Source: Roseiarcus sp963742305 (GTDB lineage Bacteria; Pseudomonadota; Alphaproteobacteria; Rhizobiales; Beijerinckiaceae). Taken from it: a DNA stretch of 64,000 bases. The notes beneath the pieces were generated by a model, which worked only from the letters and a program-made list of their open reading frames with translations, made no database searches and was not told where the DNA came from. The position numbers and the translations under genes were made by a program. This document shows positions 8,632-17,613 of this stretch, one piece after another. Every line of letters begins with the position of its first letter. The first letter of the stretch is position 1. The DNA lies in assembly GCA_963742305.1 (NCBI GenBank), contig CAVULN010000053.1, positions 124,001 to 188,000 on the forward strand, read 5' to 3'.

Positions 8632-9864
8632 TCAGCCCTTCTTGGCCACGACCGCCTTGCCCGGCGCCGAGGGCAGGAAACCGCCCAGGAGCCCGACCGC
8701 CGGCAGGAAGGCGCAGACCTGATAGACGAAGGTCAGGCTCGTCTTGTCGGCCAGAATGCCGAGCAGCGCCGCGCCGAGTCCCCCCAGGCCGAAGCTCAAG
8801 CCGAAGAACAGGCCCGCGACCGCCCCGACATTGCCGGGGGTCAATTCCTGCGCATAGACGATCATCGCCGAGAAGGCCGACGAGAGGACGAGGCCGATGG
8901 CGATCGAATTGATCACCGTGCCGACAAGCCCGAGATGGGGCAGCAGCAGGGTGAACGGAAGGACGCCGAGGATCGATCCCCAGATGACGAATTTCGCCCC
9001 GAACCGGTCGACCAGCGGCCCGCCCAGGAAGGTGCCCGCGGCGACGGAGGCGAGGAAGACGAACAGCAGCACCTGCGAGCCCTGAATCGAGAGGCCGAAG
9101 GTCTGGATCAGGTAAAAGGTGTAATAGCTGTTGATGCTGGCGAGGTAGAGCACTTTCGAGAACAGCATCACCACCAGGACGAAGAGGGTGCGCACGACGA
9201 CCCGCCGCGGATGGGCCGGGCCCGCCGCCGCATGCGCCTTGCGCCCTCCGGCGCGAACCGCGGCGTACCAGCGGCTGACGCCGGTCAGAAGAACCATCGC
9301 CGCCAGCGCGAGCACGGTGAAGGCGAGCACCGAATGCTGGCCGAAAGGCACGACGATGAAAGCCGCGAGCAGCGGCCCAAGGGACTGTCCGAAATTGCCG
9401 CCGACCTGAAACAGGCTCTGCGCGAAGCCGTGCCGGCCGCCCGACGCCGCGCGGGCGACCCGCGACGCCTCCGGGTGGAACACCGCGCTGCCGACCCCGA
9501 CCAGTGCGACCGACATGAGGGTCAAGCCGTAGGTGTTGGCGAACGCCAGCACCACGAGGCCGATCAGGGTGAAGCCCATGCCGACCGGCAGGATGAAATT
9601 GACGGGCCGCTTGTCCAGTCCCCAGCCGATCGCCGGCTGGAGGAAGGAGGCGGTGAGCTGGAAGACGAAGGTGATGAGGCCGATCTGGAAGAAGCTCAGC
9701 GCGAACCGCTCGCGGAACACCGGATAGAGCGCCGAGGCCAGCGACTGCATCACGTCGTTGAGCATGTGCGAGGCGCTGAGCGCGAAGAGGATGCCGAGCG
9801 TCGCCGTCCCCACCCGGCGACGGCTTGTCGCGGCGGCGTCAGCATAGGTCGGCGCAGTGGTCAC
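8632..9864 (-). CDS. fsr: MFS exporter, fosmidomycin-resistance (Fsr) type
   Basis: A 410-residue 12-helix MFS transporter that closely follows E. coli Fsr in several blocks: SHMLNDVMQSL, QIGLITFVFQLTASFLQP, VGSAVFHPEASRVAR, and GGRHGFAQSLFQVGGNFGQS. Fsr exports fosmidomycin. The natural substrate here is unknown. The gene lies upstream of the tetR operon on the same strand with about 140 bases between, so read-through is possible but a separate promoter is likely. A hairpin terminator for infC precedes it. Confidence 0.88.
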   Translation of the reverse strand: MTTAPTYADAAATSRRRVGTATLGILFALSASHMLNDVMQSLASALYPVFRERFALSFFQIGLITFVFQLTASFLQPAIGWGLDKRPVNFILPVGMGFTLIGLVVLAFANTYGLTLMSVALVGVGSAVFHPEASRVARAASGGRHGFAQSLFQVGGNFGQSLGPLLAAFIVVPFGQHSVLAFTVLALAAMVLLTGVSRWYAAVRAGGRKAHAAAGPAHPRRVVVRTLFVLVVMLFSKVLYLASINSYYTFYLIQTFGLSIQGSQVLLFVFLASVAAGTFLGGPLVDRFGAKFVIWGSILGVLPFTLLLPHLGLVGTVINSIAIGLVLSSAFSAMIVYAQELTPGNVGAVAGLFFGLSFGLGGLGAALLGILADKTSLTFVYQVCAFLPAVGLLGGFLPSAPGKAVVAKKG

Positions 9865-9902
9865 GGACTTGTCCCCGGGCGCCGCGTTCGGGCGCGACGT
9901 CC

Positions 9903-9930
9903 CAAAAAATCAGGCCGCCAAGGCGGCCTT
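9903..9930 (-). terminator. Rho-independent terminator downstream of infC
   Basis: On the minus strand an eight-base stem (AGGCCGCC with GGCGGCCT, two-base loop) is followed by a short T-run. It lies about 110 bases after the infC stop, in the right orientation. Confidence 0.75.
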
Positions 9931-10039
9931 TATGTCAGCTATGCTGCCATATGGGCGCGTCGCCCGCTCATTGTCAATTGGCGGACGGTTGTTTCCCGGT
10001 CCAGGCGTTCACAAGACCGTTACCTTCGTTTCGGCGTGT

Positions 10040-10579
10040 TTACTTGGGCGCCAGCACCATGGTCATCTGGCGGCCTTCCATCAAAGGCTCGGCCTCGACC
10101 TTGGCGATCGGCGCGGTCTCGCTCTTGACCCGCTGCAGAAGCCTGTAGCCAATATCCTGGTGCGCCATCTCGCGGCCACGAAACCGCAGCGTCACCTTGA
10201 CCTTGTCGCCTTCGTCGAAGAACCGGCGCACCGAGCGCATCTTCACTTCATAGTCGTGGTCGTCGATGCCGGGCCGGAGCTTGATCTCCTTGACCTCGAC
10301 CACCTTCTGGCGCTTGCGCGCCTCGGAGGACTTCTTCTGCTCGAGGAAGCGGTACTTGCCGAAGTCGAGGATCTTGCAGACCGGAGGGGTCGCGTTGGGG
10401 ACGATTTCGACCAGATCGAGGGCCGCATCGTCGGCGAGCTGTTGTGCGTCTGAAAGATTGACGACGCCGCGATTGTGCCCCTCGGCGTCAATGAGCTGGA
10501 CTTGAATTGCGCGAATATCGCGATTGACGCGCGGGCCGCCTTTCTCCGGGGCCGCGGTTGCCTTCATGGGTCGACGAAT
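10040..10579 (-). CDS. infC: Translation initiation factor IF-3, probable AUU start
   Basis: IF-3 binds the 30S subunit and proofreads the start codon and initiator tRNA. Both domains are present: the N-domain with GPRVNRDIRAIQVQLID and CKILDFGKYRFLEQKK, and the C-domain with EIKLRPGIDDHDYEVK and VTLRFRGREMAH. An AGGAG ribosome site fits an ATT codon at 10577-10579 (seven-base spacing). A GTG at 10583-10585 is too close to that site and the ATG at 10567 is too far. ATT also gives the usual alphaproteobacterial N-terminus (M)RRPMKA. The infC AUU start is known in E. coli as an autoregulatory device. The protein has 179 residues. rpmI and rplT, its common partners, do not follow. Confidence 0.93.
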   Translation of the reverse strand: MRRPMKATAAPEKGGPRVNRDIRAIQVQLIDAEGHNRGVVNLSDAQQLADDAALDLVEIVPNATPPVCKILDFGKYRFLEQKKSSEARKRQKVVEVKEIKLRPGIDDHDYEVKMRSVRRFFDEGDKVKVTLRFRGREMAHQDIGYRLLQRVKSETAPIAKVEAEPLMEGRQMTMVLAPK

Positions 10580-10737
10580 GGCCACTCTCCTGTTGCTGGC
10601 GTTCGAGATTGCGCCGCGACTCGAGGACGCGCGCGCTCCCCCCGTTCAGAGCTATGCGCCCTGCGGACGAATAGAAATGGGTGAGAAAGGGCGCGAAGTC
10701 AATCGCCGACGGGCTGTCAAGGAAAAGCGAGTCTCGC

Positions 10738-12630
10738 TCATCCATCCGGCACTCCAGCCTTGCGCATGCCTTCGATCACCCGCTCGCGTTGGCTCAAGAA
10801 AACCGGGTTGTCGCTTTGTGCGCCGGCGCGGTAGCGCTGGATGGTGAACTTGGGATCGAGCGCCAGCCCGGCTTGGACCTCGGACCGCGCTTCTTCGAGC
10901 CGGCCGAGCAACGCCAGAGCGGATGCTAGATACATATGCGCAACCGGGCGATTCCGGTTGATTTCCATTGACCGGTTGTGCCACGTGACCGCGTCCTCGT
11001 CGGCGCCAAGAAACTGCTTGGCCTCGGCGATATACCCTAGCCAGACATTGGCGTCCGTATCGCGAGGACTAACCCGCAGCGCTTCAAGTACATGGTTCTC
11101 GGTTTCCTCGGCGTGACCGTTCACTAACTTGGCGAAGCCGATAATTGCGTGAGCGGCGGCCAAGTTCGGATTTAGCTCCAGCGCCCGTTCAGATTCGGCA
11201 ATGCCTTGGGCCTCGTGGTTACTATCGATCAGGGCCCTGCCCATCCAGTAATGCGCCCAGCTGTTGTTCGGAGCCCGAGCCAGCACCTTGGTCAACGTTG
11301 CCTCGATCGCGGAGAAGCGCGCAACTGGGTCGCCGGTTCCGTAGCCGGAGGCGGCAAGCACATCAACGGATACCGTGCCCAGCAACGCGTCCAGATTGTC
11401 AGGATCCAACGCCAGGGCGCGCTCGAAGAACCCGCGCGCCTGCGCGAGATTCTCAGGACTAAGCCCCTTATTGAGCCATGCCCTGCCCTGAAAATAAAGG
11501 TCCATCGAATTGGGGTTGGAGGCCCCTTCCGCCCGCTGGGCCTCGTCGGCGACCAAAACCGTGCCCAATCGGCTGGCGAGACTCGCGACGATCTCGTCTT
11601 GCATGCTGAAGAGGTCCGAAATCGGCTTGTCGAAGCGCTCGGCCCAGAGTTGACCGCCGCTCTCCGCGTCGACCAGCTGCGCATTAACCCGGGCGTGGCC
11701 CTGGTCCCTCTGCACCGAGCCTTCCAGCACATAGCGCACGCCGAGTTCCCTCCCAATCTCCCTAACATCGACGTTCTTGCCCTTGAAGGTGAACGCGGTG
11801 TTGCGAGCAATCACGAAGGCGCCGCTCAGGCGCGAGAGGTCGGTGGTGAGGTTCTCGGTGATTCCGTCGGCGAAGTAATCCTGGCTCGAATTGCCGGAGA
11901 GATTGGTGAACGGGAGGACCACGATCGACAGATGTGCGGCCTGCGCCCGCTTTGTCAGGCGGCTGTCGAGCATGATCCAGCCGCCCGCGGCGACCAGAAG
12001 GAGAAGAGCTGCGCTGGCGGCGGCGAGCGGCACGGAGAGCCAACGTGGCTTGGATGTCCTTTGCTTTGTCCGATCGGCTGGCGGCGGCGACTTGGTCGCA
12101 GATGGCGCGCCAACTTCCAGGGAATAAGCCCGCATCGGTTCGGCGATGTTCTTCAGCGGCACCCGGCCGAGATCGCTGACTTTCAGATCGAGACGGGACT
12201 TAACCTGCCGATAGGCGTCATCGGACAGGCAAATTCCGCCGGGCTCGCAAATACCTTCGAGCCGCGCCGCAATATTGACGCCGTCACCCATCAGATCGCC
12301 ATCGCTCTCTTCCACCACGTCGCCGAGATGAATGCCAATTCGGAATTCGATCCGCTTGTCGGGCGCGACCTCCGAGTTACGCTCGGCCATGGCCCTTTGG
12401 ACTTCGACGGCGCAGTTCACCGCGTCGACTACGCTCCGGAACTCGACGATAGCGCCGTCACCGGTGCGCTTGACGGTGCGGCCGTGATGGACCGAAATGA
12501 TTGGATCGATCAGATCGCTGCGAAGCGTTCGGAGACGGGCTAGAATGCGATCCTCGTCGGCTCCCGCGAGCCGCGAAAAGCCGACGACGTCGGACACCAA
12601 AATCGCCGCAAGCTTGCGGGTCTCGCTCAA
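10738..12630 (-). CDS. Class III adenylate/guanylate cyclase with TolB-like and TPR domains
   Basis: A cyclase-like protein of about 630 residues. Residues 5-190 hold the catalytic domain, with LVSDVVGFSRL (first metal Asp) and KRTGDGAIVEF (second). A transmembrane helix near 205-225 (LAAASAALLLLVAAGGWIML) is followed by a TolB-like N-terminal module (VVLPFTNLSG, DYFADGITENLTTDLSRL, VLEGSVQ, LWAERFD) and several TPRs to the C-terminus. This architecture is common in rhizobia. The start is taken as TTG at 12630, with GAGGGG just upstream and the standard MSETRKLAAILVSD beginning. The frame continues open upstream, but that region overlaps a divergent oxidase remnant. Confidence 0.85.
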   Translation of the reverse strand: MSETRKLAAILVSDVVGFSRLAGADEDRILARLRTLRSDLIDPIISVHHGRTVKRTGDGAIVEFRSVVDAVNCAVEVQRAMAERNSEVAPDKRIEFRIGIHLGDVVEESDGDLMGDGVNIAARLEGICEPGGICLSDDAYRQVKSRLDLKVSDLGRVPLKNIAEPMRAYSLEVGAPSATKSPPPADRTKQRTSKPRWLSVPLAAASAALLLLVAAGGWIMLDSRLTKRAQAAHLSIVVLPFTNLSGNSSQDYFADGITENLTTDLSRLSGAFVIARNTAFTFKGKNVDVREIGRELGVRYVLEGSVQRDQGHARVNAQLVDAESGGQLWAERFDKPISDLFSMQDEIVASLASRLGTVLVADEAQRAEGASNPNSMDLYFQGRAWLNKGLSPENLAQARGFFERALALDPDNLDALLGTVSVDVLAASGYGTGDPVARFSAIEATLTKVLARAPNNSWAHYWMGRALIDSNHEAQGIAESERALELNPNLAAAHAIIGFAKLVNGHAEETENHVLEALRVSPRDTDANVWLGYIAEAKQFLGADEDAVTWHNRSMEINRNRPVAHMYLASALALLGRLEEARSEVQAGLALDPKFTIQRYRAGAQSDNPVFLSQRERVIEGMRKAGVPDG

Positions 12631-12823
12631 TTCGCGCCCCTCCGCCGCACAAAACTTAGCACAAATAGCGGTTTTCGGGAGCCCAATTTGAAGCTCCGCG
12701 GACCATGCGTCCTTGTCATTCAAGAGCAATCGACAATTGATACACGTTCCATTCGCAGTAGAGGCCTGAGCGTCAAATCCGTGCTCTTGCCGGGGCGAAG
12801 TTTTGGTTCGAGGAGGCGCCCCC

Positions 12824-13018
12824 TTGCTGTCCCGCCGCGCACTCATCACTGGCGGGGCCGCGACCATGGCCGCGCCGCCGATCTTCGCGCGAGCGCAAGA
12901 CTCGACGGCGCCGCCGAGGCCGCGCGGACGGTTCTGCGGCTCGCGCGGCGCGATATCGAGGGGAACGGCAAGCCGCCTCGGTCTACCGCATGCGTCAGCC
13001 CGACGGGACCTTCGGCGA
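12824..13018 (+). pseudogene. 5' fragment of a Tat-exported multicopper oxidase, cut by IS630
   Basis: An AGGAGG site precedes a TTG start and a twin-arginine signal, LSRRALITGGAATMAAPP, ending near FARAQD. Coding then continues in other frames: AARTVLRLARRDIEGNGK, then VYRMRQPDGTFG. These match the N-terminus of copper-resistance-type multicopper oxidases (LARRDIEVNGK, YRMRQPDGTFG). At least two frameshifts separate the blocks, and similarity stops where the IS630 end begins. No downstream part was found in this window. The family identification is from memory of these motifs. Confidence 0.65.
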
Positions 13019-14062
13019 AGCGTGATGAGATTAGGCTTGGTATCCTGCATTGGTGAAGTAGTTTGCGCATTCTTCGGCGGTGTAGGCGCCGAGCAGTTCG
13101 CCCACCGCGGCGGTGAGGGTTTCGATTGTTCGGGCGGCAGCTTTGCGCAAGAGATGCTTGAGCTTGGCGAAGACCTGCTCGATTGGGTTCAGGTCAGGAG
13201 AATATTTGGGCAGGAAGAAGAGCTTGGCGCGGGCCGCCCGGATCGCCCGGCGGATGGCGCCGCCTTTGTGGCTGCCGAGATTGTCCATGATCACCAGATC
13301 GCCCGGCTTGAGGGTGGGCGCGAGCACCTTCTCGAGGTAGGTCTTGAACGCCTCGCCATTGATTGGGCCATCGAGCAGCCACGGCGCTTCAATCCGGTCG
13401 CAGCGAAGCGCGGCGACAAAGGTCATGGTTTTCCAATGGCCGTGGGGAGCGCTGGCCACCAGCCTTTCGCCCCGCGGCGCCCAGCCGCGAAGCGGCTCCA
13501 TATTGGTCTTCGTCCAGGTCTCATCAATGAACACCAGACGCTCGGGCTCGATCTGGTCCTGACGCTTCTTCCATTGCGCCCGCCTTCGCGCGACGTCGGG
13601 CCGTTCGCGCTCGCTCGCCACGACGCTTTTTTTTGAAACTGAGCTTCTCCGCGTGGACGAAATTCCACACCGAGCGATAGTCGACCTTGAGCCCGCGCCC
13701 GGCGAGTTCCGCCACCAGCCCGCGCAGCGTGAAGGCTCCTTGCCGAATGCGCTCGGACAGAAAGGCCGCGTGCCCGTCGCGGATCGCCTTCGGCTTGTGT
13801 CCGCCCATCTGGCCCGGCGCCACGCTGCCCGTCTCGTGAAACCGCCGCACCCAGTTGACGACCGTGCTGACCCCAACGCCGAACTGAGCCGCCGCTCGAT
13901 GGCGCGAAAGTCCGCCGTGCAAAACCGCTCCGACCGCCCGCTCACGAAGATCGTTCGAATAAGGCCTTCCCATCCATGCTGGCCTCCTTCCAGCCAGCAC
14001 CCTGAATCAGAAAATCTCCGATTCGGGAATCCCCGTCGATTCAATCCAAATTCATCCCGCTC
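13019..14062 (-). mobile_element. IS630-family insertion sequence
   Basis: The right end reads GAGCGGGATGAATTTGG inward from 14062, and an imperfect inverted copy, AGCGTGATGAGATTAGG, begins near 13019 at the left. A TA dinucleotide follows the right end, as expected for this family, but the left flank lacks it. The element interrupts a multicopper oxidase fragment. Confidence 0.75.
13031..13973 (-). CDS. IS630 transposase, two frames joined at an A8 run
   Basis: The first frame (MGRPYSNDLRERAVGAVLHG) carries the helix-turn-helix domain and reaches a run of eight A at 13627-13634. The second frame carries the DDE domain: RLVFIDETW, then VIMDNLGSHKGGAIR, then FLPKYSPDLNPIEQVFAKLK. The switch at an A-run fits programmed frameshifting known in IS630-type elements, so the enzyme may be active. 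The C-terminus NAGYQA stops at 13031. Confidence 0.85.
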
Positions 14063-14184
14063 TAGTTGCCCCGGACGTTTGCGACAGCACGTCCGCAATT
14101 GGCGAAAGCCGATACCGCATTCCAAGGCGCATCCGTTGGTCAACGGACTGAACCTTGCTTAGCCTCCCGGGAAGCGCCGGCAGG

Positions 14185-14217
14185 GCTGACTCTTAATCAG
14201 CGGGTCCAAGGTTCGAG
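14185..14217 (+). pseudogene. tRNA-Lys(CTT) fragment
   Basis: The sequence GCTGA-CTCTTAA-TCAGC forms an anticodon arm with loop CTCTTAA and anticodon CTT. It is followed by the variable region GGGTC and the T-arm start CAAGGTTCGAG, as in alphaproteobacterial tRNA-Lys(CTT). The 5' half is missing and the 3' half departs from tRNA sequence after TTCGAG, where the truncated IS630 begins. It is a non-functional fragment. Confidence 0.65.
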
Positions 14218-15219
14218 AGCGCTTGGCGCGAACCGCGACGGCCGGATCATCGAAGCGCTGGAGACCAGCCCATCCATGGTTTACCGGGTGCGCAAGCAAC
14301 TGGTGGAACAGGGCTTCGAGGCGGTGTTGAGCCGCAAGCAACGCGCGACGCCGGCGGTTGCGCGGATTTTCGACGGCGAGAAGGAAGCCAAACTGATTGC
14401 CTTGGCTTGTTCCAAACCGCCCAAGGGCCGCGCGCGCTGGACCTTGCGGTTGTTGGAGAGCAAGGTCGTGGAACTCTGCATTGTCGATCGCGCCAGCGAC
14501 TTAACGATCGGGCGGGCGCTCAAAAAAACATTCTCCAGCCCCATCGCCGACAGTGCTGGGTCATCCCGCCCAAGGCCAACGGCGCATTCGTAGCGGCGAT
14601 GGAAGACGTGCTGGCCGTCTACACGCGGCCACGCGATCGCGATCGTCCGCTGGTTTGCCTGGACGAGACCTCAAAGCAACTCCTCGCCGAGACGCGAGCG
14701 ACGATCCCAATGAAACCGGGGCGCCCGGCCCGTTGCGATTACGAGTACGAGCGCAATGGAACCGCCAACCTGTTCATGCTGTTCGCGCCGCTAGAAGGTT
14801 GGCGCCATATCAAAGTCACAGATCGCCACACCGCCGTGGAATATGCTTACCTCTTGAAAGACGGGGCCGATATCCACTTTTCCGCCGCCCAGACCATCGT
14901 TCTGGTCCAGGACAATCTCAACATCCACAGCAAGGCGTCACTCTACGAAGCCTTTGCGCCCGCCGAAGCCAGGCGTCTGGTCGAGCGGTTCGAATGGCAT
15001 TACACGCCAAAGCACGGCAGCTGGCTGAATCTGGCGGAGTTGGAACTCGGCGTCCTATCGTCCCAATGTCTCGACCGCCGCATCCCTGACAAACAAACCC
15101 TCGTCGAGGAAGTCGCCGCCTGGGAGAAGGACCGCAATACCAATCACGCCACGGCCAATTGGCACTTCACAACCCCAAACGCTCGCATCGAACTCAAACG
15201 CCTCTACCCGTCAATCTGA
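14218..15219 (+). pseudogene. Truncated IS630-family transposase (second IS630 copy)
   Basis: Coding similarity begins abruptly at DGRIIEALETSPSMVYRVRKQ, so the N-terminal segment of this IS630 subgroup is missing. It continues through RARWTLRLLESKVVEL to a run of seven A at 14522-14528, then in the -1 frame with WVIPPKANGAFVAAMEDVL, VCLDETSKQLLAET, IVLVQDNLNIHSKASLYEAF and EWHYTPKHGSWLNLAE. The DDE residues are present. The A7 switch is typical of the family, but 5' truncation against a tRNA fragment makes it a dead copy. Confidence 0.8.
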
Positions 15220-15236
15220 CTGAATTGGCCGACTAG

Positions 15237-16110
15237 TTCACCGACTCATAGATCGGAACCACATTCGGATGGCGGCGAGTTTGACGAGAGCGAGGTAGTT
15301 TGCGTCGTGCTTTTCGTAGCGCGTCGCTACGGCGCGGAAATGTTTGAGTTTGCTGAAGAAGCATTCGACGCGGTTGCGAAAGCGATAGAGATAGGCGCTG
15401 AAGGAGGGAACGTTGACCCGGTTGGGCATCGGCTTAATGTTGCCCCATGCGCCTTGGCTTGCGAGACGCGACCTCAGGGCGTCGCTGTCGTAGCCGCGGT
15501 CGGCGAGGAGGATTTGGCCTTGACCGACACCGGCGAGCATGTCGTCGGCGCTTCGCCCGTCATGAGCTTGCCCGGCCGTCAGCTTCAGGAGAATGGGCAG
15601 GCCGTTGGCGTCGACGAGGGCGTGGATCTTCGTGGTCAGTCCGCCTCGCGAGCGCCCCATGCAGCGGGCTCCAGCAACGTCCCCAGCGGAGGACAACGTG
15701 TCTTCGGACCCCTTTTTTACCGTTCGCGCCGTGCTGGTGGACGCGGATCGAGGACCTGTCGATCATCTGCAAGTCGCCGTCGTAGGCTCTTGAGATCGCC
15801 TCGAATATCCGGTCCCAGACACCGATCCTGGCCCAACGGACGAAACGGTTGTAGCAGGTCGTCGCAGGTCCGTATCGCTCGGGAATCTCGGCCCAGGGCG
15901 AGCCGGTGCGAAGCCGCCAGTAAATGCCGTTGAGCACCTTGCGATCGTCCGAGCGCGCCACGCCTCGCGGCTTGTTGGGCAACAGCGGCTCGATGATCGA
16001 CCATTCAAAGTCGGAAAGTTCGTACCGGCGCGGTGTCATGCTTCGCTCCCACTCGTGGAGCTTGAATCACGCCGCGCGAAAAAATGGAATCCCCTGTATG
16101 AGTTTATGGC
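15237..16110 (-). mobile_element. IS5-family element 1 (IS427-like), flanked by CTAG
   Basis: CTAG occurs at 15233-15236 and 16111-16114. Inside, imperfect inverted ends share ACTCATA (near 15244 and, inverted, near 16103). The right CTAG is shared with the next element, so two insertions sit side by side at one target sequence. Confidence 0.65.
15238..16039 (-). CDS. IS5-family transposase, two frames
   Basis: The first part (RRYELSDFEWSIIEPLLPN, then LRTGSPWAEIPERYGP and the catalytic MIDRSSIRVHQHGANGKKG) runs to an A6 tract at 15713-15718. The second part continues in another frame with GRSRGGLTTKIHALVDANG, ILLADRGYDSDALR and RFRNRVECFFSKLKHFRAVATRYEK, holding the remaining DDE residues. 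IS427-group elements often need frameshifting at such a run. Here the join needs a +1 shift, so a one-base indel is also possible. Confidence 0.8.
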
Positions 16111-16114
16111 CTAG

Positions 16115-16960
16115 GTGGTGTGGACTTTAGGGATTCCCTTTTAGGGGCAAATCAGATTTAAGGCTGCTTTTGGGGAGGCAGTCTTGGGTGTGATGGACCG
16201 TTTGGTTTTGAATGATGCGGCGTGGGAACGGATGGCGCCTCTGATTATAGGTCGGCCTGACCAGAAAGGCTCGACTGGGCGCGACAATCGGATGTTTGTG
16301 GAAGGCGTGCTTTGGATCGTTCGTACGGGCTCTCCCTGGCGTGATCTGCCTGAAGCATTCGGGGATTGGAACAGTGTATTCCGGCGCTTCAGTCGTTGGA
16401 GCCTCAAGGGGGTCTGGTGGCGGATCTTTGAGGCGATGTCCGATGATCCGGATTTCGAATATCTGATCGTCGATTCCACCATCGTCCGAGCCCATCAGCA
16501 TGCTGCCGGGGCCAAAAAAGGGGGTCTGAAGATCAGGCGATCGGCCGCTCGCGCGGCGGCCTGAGCACCAAAATCCATATGGCGGTTCGAGGCCTGGGAT
16601 GTCCCGTGCGGTTCACGTTGACCGCCGGTCAAAAGGGCGATGCGCCCCAAGCTGCTGCTTTGCTGGAAGGCTTACCGGCCGAGGTCGTCATGGCCGACAC
16701 AGCCTACGATGCCGATCATTTGCGCGAGGCTATCGCCGCCAAGGGAGCCATCGCCGTCATCCCCAACAATCCGTCACGGGCGCTCAAATATCCCCTCGAC
16801 AAGGATCTCTATGCCCAGCGCCATCTCGTCGAGTGCTGCTTCTCAAAACTCAAGCAATTCCGCCGCGTCGCAACCCGCTTCGAAAAGACCGCCCGAAATT
16901 ACCTTGCCGTCGTCACTCTCGCGGCTATCATCTTATGGTTGCGATAAGTGTCCACACGGC
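16115..16960 (+). mobile_element. IS5-family element 2, flanked by CTAG
   Basis: The ends are inverted: GTGGTGTGGAC at 16115 and, reading inward from 16960, GCCGTGTGGAC. CTAG flanks both sides (16111-16114 and 16961-16964). The element is adjacent to IS5 element 1 in opposite orientation. Confidence 0.75.
16193..16947 (+). CDS. IS5-family transposase, two frames joined at A6
   Basis: The first frame (MDRLVLNDAAWERMAPLIIG, EGVLWIVRTGSPWRDLPEAF, YLIVDSTIVRAHQHAAGAKK) reaches an AAAAAAG run near 16515-16521. The -1 frame then gives GSEDQAIGRSRGGLSTKIHM, VMADTAYDADHLREAI and ECCFSKLKQFRRVATRFEK. The heptamer and the -1 direction match programmed frameshifting in the IS427 subgroup, so this copy may be intact. 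Its product differs clearly from that of element 1. Confidence 0.85.
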
Positions 16961-17047
16961 CTAGAGCTCCCCCCCGCTGTGGGTGAACCAAAGGCGGGAC
17001 TAACGATGATCTACCAAAACTGGAGTGCTCTCAAGCTACCGCCCACC

Positions 17048-17165
17048 CTAAAGCCTCACCGCTGGGCCCGTCCGCATGTTCTCGTTGGTGGCAATGACGA
17101 GTTGATCGCGCCCTCGAGATGCTCAGTCAGATCACCCTCGCCCACATTCCTTTCGCCGTAGGCAT
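17048..17165 (-). pseudogene. 3' remnant of a Gfo/Idh/MocA oxidoreductase gene
   Basis: The minus strand reads DLTEHLEGAINS, then after a frame change VIATNENMRTGPAVRL and a stop. The neighbouring intact oxidoreductase ends DLSEHLEDAINSLRIVFAADESMRTGQVVKL, the same stretch. This is a short diverged remnant of a second copy, lying between the CTAG-flanked IS5 element and the GNAT gene. Confidence 0.7.
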
Positions 17166-17169
17166 CGCG

Positions 17170-17613
17170 TCAGCGAAGCGGCTTTGAAAACCAGATGCGC
17201 GAATGGCCGGGCGGGAAATCGTCGAGCCGGCCGAATTCCTTGTAGCCGAGCCGCTCGTAGAATTTCGGCGCCTGAAAGGTGAAGGTGTCGAGATAGGCCC
17301 CGCGGCAGCCCCGCTCTCGCGCGGCCGCCTCCGCTGCGTCCATCAGCTCAGAGCCGATCCCCTGCTTGCGATAGGGCTCAGCGACCCATAGCCAATTGAC
17401 GAACAGCCACTCGAACGGCAGCACGAAGCGGATTCCGGCCTGAACGGCGCCGCCGGCGTCGCGGCCGACGATCCAGCGCGGCGACCAGTCCGTGCTCAAG
17501 CCGACGCTCGAGGAATGCGCATTGAGCCCCGATTCGATGGCGCGAATGGTCGCTTCGCCTGGCGAGGTCTCCGCCGCCAATGTCAGCGCGGGCATGGCGT
17601 TGGAAGCCGTCAC
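17170..17613 (-). CDS. GNAT family N-acetyltransferase
   Basis: A 147-residue GNAT protein. The acetyl-CoA loop motif is RKQGIGSELMDAAEAAARERG, preceded by the strand VNWLWVAEPY and followed by YLDTFTFQAPKFYERLGYKEFG, a standard GNAT C-terminus. It transfers an acetyl group from acetyl-CoA to an unknown small molecule or protein. The GTG start at 17613 overlaps the stop of the upstream oxidoreductase by four bases (GTGA), so the two are translationally coupled. An ATG 18 bases further in is an alternative. Confidence 0.85.
   Translation of the reverse strand: MTASNAMPALTLAAETSPGEATIRAIESGLNAHSSSVGLSTDWSPRWIVGRDAGGAVQAGIRFVLPFEWLFVNWLWVAEPYRKQGIGSELMDAAEAAARERGCRGAYLDTFTFQAPKFYERLGYKEFGRLDDFPPGHSRIWFSKPLR

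Noticed and set aside
13031..14143. Single 370-codon transposase frame starting upstream of the IS630 helix-turn-helix
   Set aside because: The N-terminal part of this frame is not transposase-like; the true N-terminus is in another frame joined at the A8 run.
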